The notes under the pieces are model-generated. The model was not told the DNA's origin. It saw only the letters and a program-made list of their open reading frames with translations, and made no database searches. A stretch of 64,000 nucleotides of DNA, taken from contig JABDEK010000010.1 of the NCBI GenBank assembly GCA_013287135.1, positions 1 to 64,000 on the forward strand. Direction: 5' to 3'. Shown piece by piece: positions 1 to 8,280 of the stretch; position 1 is the first letter of the stretch, and each line of letters opens with the position of its first letter. The position numbers and the translations under genes are program-made. This DNA comes from Acidobacteriota bacterium. Lineage in GTDB: Bacteria; Acidobacteriota; Terriglobia; Acidiferrales; UBA7541.

Positions 1-759
1 TTTTTCGCCGGGCTGGGCCATGCCTCGGTGCAAACGGTGTACAGCTATCTGGGCTATTACAACGTTTGTAATTTGGGCGGAGAAATGAAGGATCCCGGGA
101 AAAATATTCCGCGAGCGATATTCCTTTCGATTTTCGGGATTGCGATTCTTTATTTTCTGATGCAAACGAGTATTTTAAGCGTGGTTCCATGGCAAGAGGC
201 GCAGAACTCGGGATTTGTGGTAAGTCTGTTCGTAGAGCGGACGTTTGGAATGCGCTGGGCGACTTTTGCAACCGCGCTGATTCTAGTCTTGGCGTTCGGC
301 TCGATTTTTTCCGCCACATTGGGATACTCGCGTGTGCCGTATGCGGCGGCGCTGGACGGTAATTTCTTTTCGGCGTTCGCGCGGGTGCACCCCACCAAGC
401 ACTTTCCGCATATTTCTCTGTTGGCGTTGGGCGCGGCGTCGATATTCATCTGCTTGTTTTTCAGTCTTTTCTCGGTAATCCGCGCCATCCTGGCGATGCG
501 CTGCCTCATCCAATTTGTTGGCCAAGCGGTTGGACTGCTGTTGCTTCATCGGCGATGGAAGGCGGAGCGTTGGCCCTTTCGAATGTGGCTTTATCCGGTT
601 CCAGTGATCATCGCGATAACGGGCTGGATTGCAATTTTTATTTCGACGGGGCGAACGCCAATGCTCGCTTCGCTCGCGGCGATGTCAGCGGGTATTCTTG
701 TTTACTCGGTGCGAGCGCGACTTTTGCGGCAATGGCCATTTCAGGAGGGTGTTGGATGA
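1..759 (+). CDS. APC-family amino-acid permease, C-terminal part (5' end outside window)
   Basis: The reading frame is open from base 1, so the N-terminus lies upstream; about 252 residues are visible. They hold several hydrophobic membrane segments separated by short basic loops (for example HRRWKAERW). The pattern around GYYNVCNLGGEMKDPGKNIPRA is the conserved NxxGE-x-KxPxKNIPRA loop of the amino acid-polyamine-organocation superfamily. The protein should import an amino acid or related amine across the inner membrane; the substrate cannot be read from sequence. The stop codon overlaps the start of the PIG-L gene (ATGA at 756-759), so the two are probably translationally coupled. Family is fairly certain, substrate unknown. 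Confidence 0.85.
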   Translation, partial: FFAGLGHASVQTVYSYLGYYNVCNLGGEMKDPGKNIPRAIFLSIFGIAILYFLMQTSILSVVPWQEAQNSGFVVSLFVERTFGMRWATFATALILVLAFGSIFSATLGYSRVPYAAALDGNFFSAFARVHPTKHFPHISLLALGAASIFICLFFSLFSVIRAILAMRCLIQFVGQAVGLLLLHRRWKAERWPFRMWLYPVPVIIAITGWIAIFISTGRTPMLASLAAMSAGILVYSVRARLLRQWPFQEGVG

Positions 760-3266
760 AGCGGTGGCGAACAATTTGGCTGGCAACAATCTTGGCGGGA
801 CTCACGGTGCTTTCTGCCAGTCGTCAGGCGATGGGGCAGTCGCTGGCCGACACCATCGAAGCTATTCTTTTTGTGACCGCGCATCCCGACGACGAATGGT
901 CCGGCTTGTTGACCTACCTTTCGCGCGGCCTGGATACGGACGTTGGACTTCTGACTCTGACGCGCGGCCAGGGCGGACAGAATGCGATTGGGCCGGAGCA
1001 AGGCGGCGCGTTGGGAGTAATTCGCACAGAAGAATTGCTGTTGGCGGACGAGCATTATGGCGTGCATCAATTTTTCACTCGCGCGCCAGACTTTGGTTTT
1101 TCAAAGAGCGCCGACCAAACCATGAAGATTTGGGACAACATTGCGCTGGAAGATATGGTGCGGGCCATTCGCACGTATCGCCCCCAAGTGGTGATCAATG
1201 GCTGGGGCGGCGTGCATTCCGGACATGGGCAGCATCAAGCGAGCGGCATATTGACGCCGCAGGCGGTGGTTGCAGCTGCGGATCCAAAAATGTTTCCGGA
1301 ACAAATCTCAGAAGGATTAGCGCCGTGGAAAGTAACGCTGGAAGTGCGCCTGGCGCGGGAGAAAACTTCCGACGCTGTCGAACTCCCCGTCAATGATGTT
1401 TCTCCGCTTTGCGGCAAGAGCTATACCGAGATGGGCATGGAAGGGCATGCGCTGCACCGCTCGCAGGGCACGCCGGCATTTTTCGGCAACGCATTTTTCC
1501 GGCGGCCGATTTATCTGGTCGCAGAAAACGAGAAAGACACGGCCGGGAAGTTCGACGCGAAGCTCCTGGGGGAACCTCTCACGTCGCTCAGCACGCGCTT
1601 CCCCTCGCTGCAAGCGTCGATGGCCACGCGGCTGACGGCGGCGGATGCAGACTTGAAAGCGGCGCTGGTTGCGGTGCGTTCCCTGCAACGAACGGATGCA
1701 GCTACTTCGCTGGCGCAGGCCGGACTGCAAATTGGAGTTTTGAGAAACGAAATTTCGAAAACCGCCATGGCGGATCGTGCCAACAGCGAAACTTCATCCG
1801 CGTTATTTGAGTTGCAACACGTAAGCGAACGAATCGATCGCGCGCTGGCTGAAGACGTGGCGATTTCGTTCGAAGCGCAGGCAGACCGTCACGAGCTAGT
1901 AGCGGGTGAGGATTTTTCCGTGGAAGTAGCGTTTGAAGGAAAACCAATCGTGCCGGTGAAGTGGACGCTGGATGCGAGCGACATCCAGGTTCCACCGGGC
2001 TGGAGCGCGGCCAAAAAACCAGCGAAACAAGATAGCGAAAGTGAAAATTTCAAAGTGTCGATTCCGGCGGATGCTAAAGCACCGAGATCGCCCCAGGACG
2101 CAATCCTGCCGTTTCCGGCGCCGCTCGTTCGTGTTGCTTTGACTGTTGTTTGGAGTTCCTACCGATTTACGATCGAGAAGCCGGTGGAAAGTATGCAGGC
2201 AACGACCACGGGCATCGCAACGTACCCACTGGAGCTGGTTCCGGCGGTGACGCTGACAGTTGAGCCGGAGCAAGTGATGGTTCCGGTGCAGAGAGCGTCA
2301 GAACCGGTGAAGCTGCTCGCGCGTATTCGGTATCACGGAACGAAACCAGCAAAGGTGGAGGTCGGAGTAGATGCGCCCGACGGATGGAAAGCGCAGCCGG
2401 TTGCGCCACTGGATTTCTCTACCAGCGGCGATCAATTAATCCGTTTGCTCGTAGAGCCCCCGGCGCGAACCGTTCCGGGAGCCTACGCTCTGCATCCTTA
2501 CGCGCGCATTGGCGAAGAGACGTTTAGAACTTCGCTCGAGCCCATTCCGACTCTTCCCACGCGCAATTGGAGCGAGCCTTCCGACGCTACTGTTCATGTT
2601 CTGGATCTGAATGTTCCGGCCAACCTGCGAGTAGGTTACATTGCGGCAGAAAATGATCCACTACCCGAAATTCTGCGACGGTTGGGTATTCAGGTGGATT
2701 TGCTCGACGAAGTAGCGTTGGCGTTCGGCGATTTAAGCCAGTGCGACGCAATCACTGTGGGCATACGCGCCTACGAACTGCGTCCCGACTTGTTGCGCGC
2801 AAATCAGCGGCTGCTGGATTATGTGGATCGAGGCGGAACGCTGCTGGTGCAGTACCAGCGGGATTTCGCTTGGGACAAGGAACCGCCCGCGCCATACCCG
2901 GCGAAAATGGGAGATAGGGTTGCGCGTGTGACCGACCCGAATTCTCCGGTACATTTTCTTGCGCCCGATAGTCCGTTGATGAACACTCCTAACAAAATGA
3001 CTCTGGCGGATTTTGAGGGCTGGGAGCAGGAGCGCGGCTTGTATTTCTGGGGCACCTTCGATCCGCGCTATCAAGCACTATTGGGACTGAAGGATTTTAA
3101 CGAAGCGGAAGTAACTGGTGCGCTTGTGGCTGCGCGAGTCGGAAAAGGATTGTACATCTACACCGGCTTGTCATTTTTCCGCGAGCTTCCGGCAGGGGTG
3201 CCAGGTGCCTACCGTCTATTTGTCAATTTGCTGAGCCAGACACAACATGCCGCAGCCAAAAACTGA
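756..3266 (+). CDS. Exported PIG-L family (LmbE-like) deacetylase with C-terminal Ig-like and amidotransferase-like regions
   Basis: 836 residues from the ATG at 756, chosen because AGGAGG lies at 743-748 and an N-terminal signal segment (MKRWRTIWLATILAGL) begins there; an upstream in-frame ATG at 555 only reads through the permease gene. After the signal comes the PIG-L zinc-hydrolase motif AHPDDEW and a later HSGHGQH histidine cluster, typical of metal-dependent N-acetyl-sugar deacetylases. Residues of about 420-640 look like beta-rich NEW3/Ig-type modules. The last 200 residues (YVDRGGTLLVQYQ, then YIYTGLSFFRELPAG) resemble a ThuA/glutamine-amidotransferase-like fold. It probably removes acetyl groups from a sugar conjugate outside the cytoplasm; the substrate is unknown. 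The next gene overlaps it by 20 nt. Confidence 0.85.
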   Translation: MKRWRTIWLATILAGLTVLSASRQAMGQSLADTIEAILFVTAHPDDEWSGLLTYLSRGLDTDVGLLTLTRGQGGQNAIGPEQGGALGVIRTEELLLADEHYGVHQFFTRAPDFGFSKSADQTMKIWDNIALEDMVRAIRTYRPQVVINGWGGVHSGHGQHQASGILTPQAVVAAADPKMFPEQISEGLAPWKVTLEVRLAREKTSDAVELPVNDVSPLCGKSYTEMGMEGHALHRSQGTPAFFGNAFFRRPIYLVAENEKDTAGKFDAKLLGEPLTSLSTRFPSLQASMATRLTAADADLKAALVAVRSLQRTDAATSLAQAGLQIGVLRNEISKTAMADRANSETSSALFELQHVSERIDRALAEDVAISFEAQADRHELVAGEDFSVEVAFEGKPIVPVKWTLDASDIQVPPGWSAAKKPAKQDSESENFKVSIPADAKAPRSPQDAILPFPAPLVRVALTVVWSSYRFTIEKPVESMQATTTGIATYPLELVPAVTLTVEPEQVMVPVQRASEPVKLLARIRYHGTKPAKVEVGVDAPDGWKAQPVAPLDFSTSGDQLIRLLVEPPARTVPGAYALHPYARIGEETFRTSLEPIPTLPTRNWSEPSDATVHVLDLNVPANLRVGYIAAENDPLPEILRRLGIQVDLLDEVALAFGDLSQCDAITVGIRAYELRPDLLRANQRLLDYVDRGGTLLVQYQRDFAWDKEPPAPYPAKMGDRVARVTDPNSPVHFLAPDSPLMNTPNKMTLADFEGWEQERGLYFWGTFDPRYQALLGLKDFNEAEVTGALVAARVGKGLYIYTGLSFFRELPAGVPGAYRLFVNLLSQTQHAAAKN

Positions 3267-4035
3267 ATCACTTCAAACAGGTGCGCACGAGGAATTTACA
3301 ACCCCGCGTATGATCCGGATTCCGGCCGGCTCGTTCTTGATGGGCAGCGATGCGGGCCAGGATAACGAACGACCGGTGCATCGTGTTTGGGTGCATACCT
3401 TCGAAATGGCCGCCTGCCAAGTGACGAATGCCGAGTATGGCCAATTCATTTCAGCCACGGGGCATCGCAAACCTGTGCATTGGGACGATTCAAATTTCTC
3501 CGATCCTTTACAACCAGTGGTAGCGCCTTCCTGGTTTGATGCCGTCGAGTTTTGCGAATGGCTGAGCCGTATGACCCAACAGCACTTTCGTTTACCCACG
3601 GAAGCGGAGTGGGAATATGCTGCGCGAGGCGGCCTGGAACAGGAATCATTTCCATGGGGAGACGAGCCCCCCGAATCGCTGGCAAGCTATGCGGCGCGCT
3701 GGAAGACTGGACCAGAACCAGTAGGGCGTGCGGAAACGAATGGTTACGGCCTTTGCGATATCGGCGCAAATGTCCACGAATGGTGCGCCGATTGGTTTGA
3801 CGCAGATTACTACCGAGTATCGCCGGAGCGAAATCCCCAAGGACCGGCAGGACAAGTGGACAACGCGCCCGCCGGAGCAAAATTCACGGCGCCGGCTCGG
3901 CGGGCGTCGCGAGGAGGATCCTGGCGTCATTTCACGAAAGTGTCGCGGTGCGCCGCGCGGTCAAGCATCCCTCCGGAATTTCAGTATGCAGATTACGGAT
4001 TTCGTGTTGCTTGCGATGTCTGCGACTCTCCATAA
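3247..4035 (+). CDS. Formylglycine-generating-enzyme-like (SUMF1/EgtB fold) protein
   Basis: 262 residues with the FGE-sulfatase fold: MIRIPAGSFLMGSD at the start, PVHRVWVHTFEMAACQVTNAEY, RLPTEAEWEYAARGG, NVHEWCADWF, and a C-terminal RGGSWRHF...SRCAARSSIPP...YGFRVA block. True formylglycine-generating enzymes use two active-site cysteines, five residues apart near this block. Here only the second (in RCAAR) is present and the first position is Thr. I therefore infer that it may not be a classical sulfatase activator; relatives with this fold include EgtB-type and PvdO-type enzymes. No sulfatase is visible nearby. The gene overlaps the deacetylase by 20 nt, so it is probably co-translated with it. 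No signal peptide is seen. Confidence 0.85.
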   Translation: MPQPKTESLQTGAHEEFTTPRMIRIPAGSFLMGSDAGQDNERPVHRVWVHTFEMAACQVTNAEYGQFISATGHRKPVHWDDSNFSDPLQPVVAPSWFDAVEFCEWLSRMTQQHFRLPTEAEWEYAARGGLEQESFPWGDEPPESLASYAARWKTGPEPVGRAETNGYGLCDIGANVHEWCADWFDADYYRVSPERNPQGPAGQVDNAPAGAKFTAPARRASRGGSWRHFTKVSRCAARSSIPPEFQYADYGFRVACDVCDSP

Positions 4036-4084
4036 ACTTGTCTGATAAGTTCTCTGGAATCAATGAATCGGTCTGGACAAGTTT
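4034..4084 (+). repeat. Inverted repeat after the FGE-like gene
   Basis: AAACTTGTC (4034-4042, overlapping the stop codon) is the exact reverse complement of GACAAGTTT (4076-4084), with a 33-nt loop. There is no clear U-run, so it may be a 3'-end stabilising stem or a weak terminator. Confidence 0.35.
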
Positions 4085-4251
4085 CTGGCACTAGCGACGC
4101 GTCGAAGACGCAGTCAGGGCTAACCAAAGAACTTCCCGACCCATCCAATCCTCTACGACTCTGAATGCGCTACGACAACACTGACCCGTTTGCCTTCCCT
4201 CATGAGCACAAGGTGAAAGGTCCGACCGCCGCTTAATTTTTGTTCATGATA

Positions 4252-4274
4252 TTCTCCCAGTCAAATCGGGAGAA
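4252..4274 (+). promoter_or_regulatory. Hairpin that would sequester the Shine-Dalgarno of the next gene
   Basis: TTCTCCC (4252-4258) pairs perfectly with GGGAGAA (4268-4274) across a 9-nt loop. The right arm contains the ribosome-binding sequence GGGAGA placed 6-9 nt before the ATG at 4280. If it forms in mRNA it would lower translation of the downstream NTF2-like gene. Seen in sequence; function inferred. Confidence 0.4.
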
Positions 4275-4279
4275 AGTGA

Positions 4280-4918
4280 ATGAAAGACGCACGACAAAAA
4301 TCCAATTTTTGGGAAACCGGCATGACCTTTCAGTGGAACTCTAAATCCCGCGTCCTGCGGCTGCTTGCAGGGTTCGCAATAATCTTAATAGCCTCATCGG
4401 CAGCCTGGGGACAGAAAAATAAGAACAAAAAGCCGGATAACTCGCCCATGCCTTCGATCCCGCTTCCCACTTCCGATGAAATCGATCGCGACATTGGAGA
4501 AATGCTGGGCGCCTTTCAAGTGGGAAACATCGAAGCTATGCATAAATATTATTCCGATAGCGCCACGTTCGTGAGCGGAGCTTTCGGGCCGCCGATTTTA
4601 GGCTGGCAGAACTACATCGCGGGATATCAGCAACAGCGGGCCTCGTTCCAGGGAAGTCAGGTGGTCCGGCGCAACACGAACATCTTTGTGCACGGGGATG
4701 TGGCTTGGGCGTCGTATCAGTGGGAGTTCAGCTCGGTGTTGAATGGGAAGCCGTACGGAATACGCGGCCAAACGACGCTGGTGTTCAATAAAGTGGGAGA
4801 TAACTGGCTGATCGTCCACAATCACACATCACAACTTTGTGAACAATCGGCTGGAGGCCAGCAACAACCTCCCGCTCAAATGCCTGCGGCTCCGACTTCT
4901 CCGCGGCCTAATCAGTAA
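4280..4918 (+). CDS. Secreted NTF2-like (SnoaL/DUF4440-type) protein
   Basis: 212 residues. The N-terminus carries a hydrophobic export segment (LLAGFAIILIASSAAWG) followed by a lysine-rich patch. The core, about residues 70-185, has the cone-shaped NTF2/SnoaL pattern: an opening helix (EIDRDIGEMLGAFQVGNIEAMHKYYSDSATFV), a GW..Y segment, then strands ending DVAWASYQW and TTLVFNKVGDNWLIVHNHTS, the usual last strand of DUF4440/SgcJ proteins. A Pro/Gln-rich tail follows. Such domains bind small ligands or act as isomerases; this one's role is unknown. The second in-frame Met (MTFQWNSK, at 4322) could be the true start, but the first has the better ribosome-binding site. Confidence 0.7.
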   Translation: MKDARQKSNFWETGMTFQWNSKSRVLRLLAGFAIILIASSAAWGQKNKNKKPDNSPMPSIPLPTSDEIDRDIGEMLGAFQVGNIEAMHKYYSDSATFVSGAFGPPILGWQNYIAGYQQQRASFQGSQVVRRNTNIFVHGDVAWASYQWEFSSVLNGKPYGIRGQTTLVFNKVGDNWLIVHNHTSQLCEQSAGGQQQPPAQMPAAPTSPRPNQ

Positions 4919-4985
4919 GTCAGCGGAGACATGAAGAATGTCGGCTCGCAGCATCATCGGGGAACGGTGGCTTCGCCTGCGGGCT

Positions 4986-5267
4986 TCAGAAGTTCTTATA
5001 TCCGCGCCAGAGCCATATTCCGGCGATTATCATCAGCAGCAAAACCGAGATCGTGATTAGGATGTTGATCGGAGTGCTCAGCTTCTCGATGCGCGCGACC
5101 AGAAGGCGTTGCTCCTGAGCCATGGAATCCCCGGCCTTATCCAGAAAGATCTGGTCTTCCTCGTGGGCTCCCAGCATGGCGCGATAAATCAGCATACAGA
5201 TAAGCACGGTGGTAACTACTGCCCAGCCTACTAGCAGTGTGAAAAGGGTGGTTCCGAGCTCCTCCAT
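4986..5267 (-). CDS. Small two-helix membrane protein
   Basis: 93 residues starting at MEELGTTLF; GGGAG sits about 6-7 nt upstream of this ATG, which is preferred over the longer frame beginning at 5327. Two hydrophobic segments (about residues 8-28, TLLVGWAVVTTVLICMLIY, and 68-87, INILITISVLLLMIIAGIW) flank a charged linker (HEEDQIFLDKAGDSMAQEQ). No family is recognised. The organisation suggests an inner-membrane hairpin protein with the charged loop on one side. Confidence 0.6.
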   Translation of the reverse strand: MEELGTTLFTLLVGWAVVTTVLICMLIYRAMLGAHEEDQIFLDKAGDSMAQEQRLLVARIEKLSTPINILITISVLLLMIIAGIWLWRGYKNF

Positions 5268-5386
5268 GGTTATCTCCCTGCCCGCTGAGGTCGAACTGGC
5301 AAGAATGAGCCGCCCAAGCGGGCCCATATCTGAAGCGGTATTGGCGGGATTATAGCACCACCCGCAATGGGTTGCGTTAACGGGGG

Positions 5387-5725
5387 TTAAGCGAAGCTTT
5401 CGTCGGGGAAGTGAACGTGCCAGAAATTCCTTGTGGGATAGAGGATCTCAATCCCCAGTTCGAAATTACCGTCATCCGCGCCCTGGACGCGCACCACGCG
5501 AAACTCCTGGGTTTCTTGAGAAACCCTATTCAGCACTTCGATACGAGAACCCAATGCCGGCGAGAACGGGGCGCGAAGAAGGGCTCCGAAGCGGCTAACG
5601 GCAATTGCTTCAGCCGGGGTATCGAGAGGCTGTCCAAAGCTTCCATCACTGAATACCTGCACCGGGATTCGGATTAAGATGCGGCTTGAGCGGCGACGCT
5701 CAATCATCGCGCGGGCGGATGCCAT
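5387..5725 (-). CDS. PilZ-like domain protein
   Basis: 112 residues. It opens with ERRRSSRILIRIPVQVF, matching the RxxxR start of PilZ domains, followed by a short strand and AIAVSRFGALLRAP, which stands where the D/NxSxxG motif normally lies. The middle (SRIEVLNRVSQETQEFRVVRVQG) and the end (NFELGIEILYP) fit the PilZ barrel. The second motif is degenerate (Ala-Val-Ser rather than Asp/Asn-x-Ser), so cyclic-di-GMP binding is plausible but not assured. GAGGAG about 7 nt before the ATG supports this start. It stands alone between a small membrane protein and a tRNA gene. Confidence 0.7.
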   Translation of the reverse strand: MASARAMIERRRSSRILIRIPVQVFSDGSFGQPLDTPAEAIAVSRFGALLRAPFSPALGSRIEVLNRVSQETQEFRVVRVQGADDGNFELGIEILYPTRNFWHVHFPDESFA

Positions 5726-5818
5726 AATTTGCTCCTCAGATCGGACGCAGGCCGGAGCGTTAACTTTAAGCGCGGCGAGGTTCCAGGGTCAAGGTTACCG
5801 CAAACCGCGTGTGCTTCG

Positions 5819-5848
5819 TTGACAAACCATAGGCCACGCGGCAATATG
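5819..5848 (+). promoter_or_regulatory. Candidate promoter of the tRNA-Leu gene
   Basis: A perfect -35 hexamer TTGACA (5819-5824) is followed after 17-18 nt by the weak -10 candidates CAATAT/AATATG, about 30 nt before the tRNA 5' end. Inferred from position and the perfect -35. Confidence 0.45.
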
Positions 5849-5878
5849 GTTGCTCCTCGTTGTTTTGCCGCAAGAAAT

Positions 5879-5965
5879 GCCCAAGTGGCGGAATTGGCAG
5901 ACGCGCTAGCTTCAGGAGCTAGTTCCCGCAAGGGAGTGGAGGTTCGAGTCCTCTCTTGGGCACCA
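5879..5965 (+). tRNA. tRNA-Leu, anticodon CAG
   Basis: A class II tRNA of 87 nt including an encoded CCA. The acceptor stem pairs GCCCAAG (5879-5885) with CTTGGGC (5955-5961), discriminator A. The D arm is GCGGAATTGGCAGACGC. The anticodon stem CTAGC/GCTAG encloses loop TTCAGGA with anticodon CAG. A long variable arm TCCC-GCAA-GGGA is the leucine/serine-type extra stem. The T arm carries loop TTCGAGT. No duplicated 3' end is visible nearby, so there is no sign of an integrated element. Confidence 0.97.
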
Positions 5966-6039
5966 AAATTCGTGACCGCACCTGCCTCAAATTAGGCCGT
6001 TTCTCGTTATACGCGATTTTGACCGGAACCTTTGACTCT

Positions 6040-8244
6040 CTAGACCAGCAACTGTTCCATGCGGATGGGGAGGTCGCGTACGCGTACGCCGGTAGCGTGA
6101 TAGACGGCGGACGTAAGCGCAGAGGCAACGCCGGTGAGGCCGATCTCACCTACTCCGCGCGCGCCATATTCGTTTAGCACCGTGTCTGGATAATCCAGGA
6201 ATATGCAGTCCATCTCCGGAATGTCCGCATTTACCGGGACAATATAGTCCGCGAAATTGTTATTGATGGGGTGGCCGTTGCGGGTGTCGTAGATAGTGGC
6301 TTCAAATAGGCCCATGCCGATTCCCATCACTACGCCGCCTAGAATCTGATTTCTCGCTGTTTTGGCGTTCACCATGCGACCGCTATCGATCACGGTCAGC
6401 CAACGCGTTATACGCAGGCGAGCGATGCCCGGATCGAATGAAATTTCGCAGAAGTGAGCTCCGAAAGAATGCGTGGAGAACTTCTTCACATCCGGATCAG
6501 CGTCGGTTTTTGCGTGGCCGTCCAGGCCGACGAGGTTGCGCAAAGCCAGGATGTCTTGAAAGGGAACGCCTGTATCGGGAGACTTATCCTGGGCATGAAT
6601 GCGTCCCTGAGTCATTTTCAATGTCTTGGCGTCTACGTTTTGAAAAGGCGAATTGGGAGTATACACGGCCACTTGGATTACAGCGTCAACGGCTTTCTGC
6701 GTGGCTTCAACGATAGCCGGGAGCACCGTGGAGGTCACCGACGAGCCGCCAGAAGTAGGGCCAGGAGGCAAAGCGCTGTCACCCAGCACCACCTGAATTT
6801 TGCCCAACGGCAAACCGGTTTTGTCGGATACGACCTGAGCGAAAACCGTATATGTGCCGGTGCCGATATCTTGCGTGGCGCAGGACGCGCGAGCAGTTCC
6901 GTCCGCGAGGAGCCTAACGCGAACTTCGGCAGCGTGGCGGCCGGCGGGCCATGTGCAGGTGGCCATACCCCATCCCTGAATTAGGTCGCCGTTGCGCATC
7001 GAACCGACTTTTGGATTGCGCTTGGACCACCCGAAGCGGTCCGCCCCCGTCTGATAGGCTTCGCGAAGATGTTTGCTGGACCATGGAAGGTTGGAAGCCT
7101 CGTCGGTTTCCGCATAATTTTTCAGGCGAAGCTCGAGAGCATCCATATTCAGCTTAATCGCCAGTTCATCCATAGCCGATTCAATGGCGAAAAGTGCCGG
7201 AGTTCTTCCGGGGCCGCGCATCGGTGTGGGCGTTCCGACGTTGAGGCGAGCCAAATGTTGTATCGCAGTGTTATTGGGAGAGCTATAAAGCAGCGACGAT
7301 ACCTGCGTGCAGTCTTCCACGTAATCATCCACCAAGGATGTGTGCTGAAGGATGTCATTTTGGAATGACACAAGCTTGCCATCCTGCGTCGCGCCTAAAC
7401 GCATGCGTTGTTGCGTAGCGGGACGGTGGCCTACGGTAGTGAACATCAAAGTTCGCGGAACAGAGACTTTTACGGGGCGTCCGAGCTTACGCGCCGCCAC
7501 CGCCGCGAGCAGCGAATGAGGCCAGGGAAAGAGTTTGCCGCCGAATCCCGAGCCGATGAATTTTGAAATTACTTCAATATTTTCCAATGGAATGCCGAGC
7601 ATCTCCGACATCACGTTGTGATGATTCACCACACCTTGCGACGATTCGTATAGCGTGACTTTATCTTTATTCCACACGGCAATCGTGGCGTGCATTTCCA
7701 TCGGATTGTGGGTTTCGGTCGGCGTGGTGTAAGTCTGGTCAAGCTGTACAGGAGCTTTCGGAAAGGCTGAATCCGCATCGCCTCGGGAATACTTCTTGGC
7801 CAGTGTGGTGTTCGAAGTTGTCGCTTGATTCAACAAAACTAGTGGGGCCTTCTCGTCGTAAGTCACATGAACATTCGCCGCTGCATCCTGGGCTTGCTGA
7901 AAAGTATCAGCAACGACCAGGGCTACGAATTGGCCGTAGTAATAGATATTTCCATCCTCGAACGGAGGGCGACTTTCTCCAGGGCGGCTTAGTTCCTCAA
8001 AGGCGCCAGCGGGACGGTAGAGCTTGTCGAAATTATCGTGATGAAAAACTGCCAGCACACCGGGCATTTTTTCGGCCTTGACGGAATCGATTCGTGCAAT
8101 TTTCCCATCGGCAATCGTGCTCGGGACTGCCACTCCGTAGGCGAGTTTTTCAATAGGATAGTCTGCGGCATATTTAGCGCCGCCGGTGACTTTCAGCTTT
8201 CCATCTATGCGCGTGATTGGTCCCCCAATTACTGAGCTGCTCAT
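6040..8244 (-). CDS. paoC: Aldehyde oxidoreductase molybdopterin-binding subunit (PaoC/YagR-like)
   Basis: 734 residues from MSSSVIGGPITRIDGK; AGGAGA lies 6-7 nt upstream of this ATG, whereas the longer frame (8271) lacks support. The large subunit of xanthine-dehydrogenase-family enzymes is clear: GGAKYAADYP near the N-terminus, EPHN-like PTETHNPMEMHA, the GSGFGGK molybdopterin loop, RGPGRTPALFAIESAMDELA, GWGMATCTWP, and the C-terminal GARGVGEIGLTG with the conserved catalytic Glu at about residue 700. It binds the Mo-cofactor and oxidises aldehyde-type substrates; with a TAT-exported partner it should act in the periplasm. It is the last gene of a three-gene operon (36 nt after the FAD subunit). 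The dedicated maturation factor PaoD/XdhC is not in the window. Confidence 0.9.
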   Translation of the reverse strand: MSSSVIGGPITRIDGKLKVTGGAKYAADYPIEKLAYGVAVPSTIADGKIARIDSVKAEKMPGVLAVFHHDNFDKLYRPAGAFEELSRPGESRPPFEDGNIYYYGQFVALVVADTFQQAQDAAANVHVTYDEKAPLVLLNQATTSNTTLAKKYSRGDADSAFPKAPVQLDQTYTTPTETHNPMEMHATIAVWNKDKVTLYESSQGVVNHHNVMSEMLGIPLENIEVISKFIGSGFGGKLFPWPHSLLAAVAARKLGRPVKVSVPRTLMFTTVGHRPATQQRMRLGATQDGKLVSFQNDILQHTSLVDDYVEDCTQVSSLLYSSPNNTAIQHLARLNVGTPTPMRGPGRTPALFAIESAMDELAIKLNMDALELRLKNYAETDEASNLPWSSKHLREAYQTGADRFGWSKRNPKVGSMRNGDLIQGWGMATCTWPAGRHAAEVRVRLLADGTARASCATQDIGTGTYTVFAQVVSDKTGLPLGKIQVVLGDSALPPGPTSGGSSVTSTVLPAIVEATQKAVDAVIQVAVYTPNSPFQNVDAKTLKMTQGRIHAQDKSPDTGVPFQDILALRNLVGLDGHAKTDADPDVKKFSTHSFGAHFCEISFDPGIARLRITRWLTVIDSGRMVNAKTARNQILGGVVMGIGMGLFEATIYDTRNGHPINNNFADYIVPVNADIPEMDCIFLDYPDTVLNEYGARGVGEIGLTGVASALTSAVYHATGVRVRDLPIRMEQLLV

Positions 8245-8280
8245 TCGTTCTCTCCTGCGCAATTCTGACAACTATTCGTC

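Noticed and set aside
5879-5965. tRNA-Leu as an integration site
   Set aside because: No second copy of the tRNA 3' end and no integrase seen nearby, so no genomic island is supported here.
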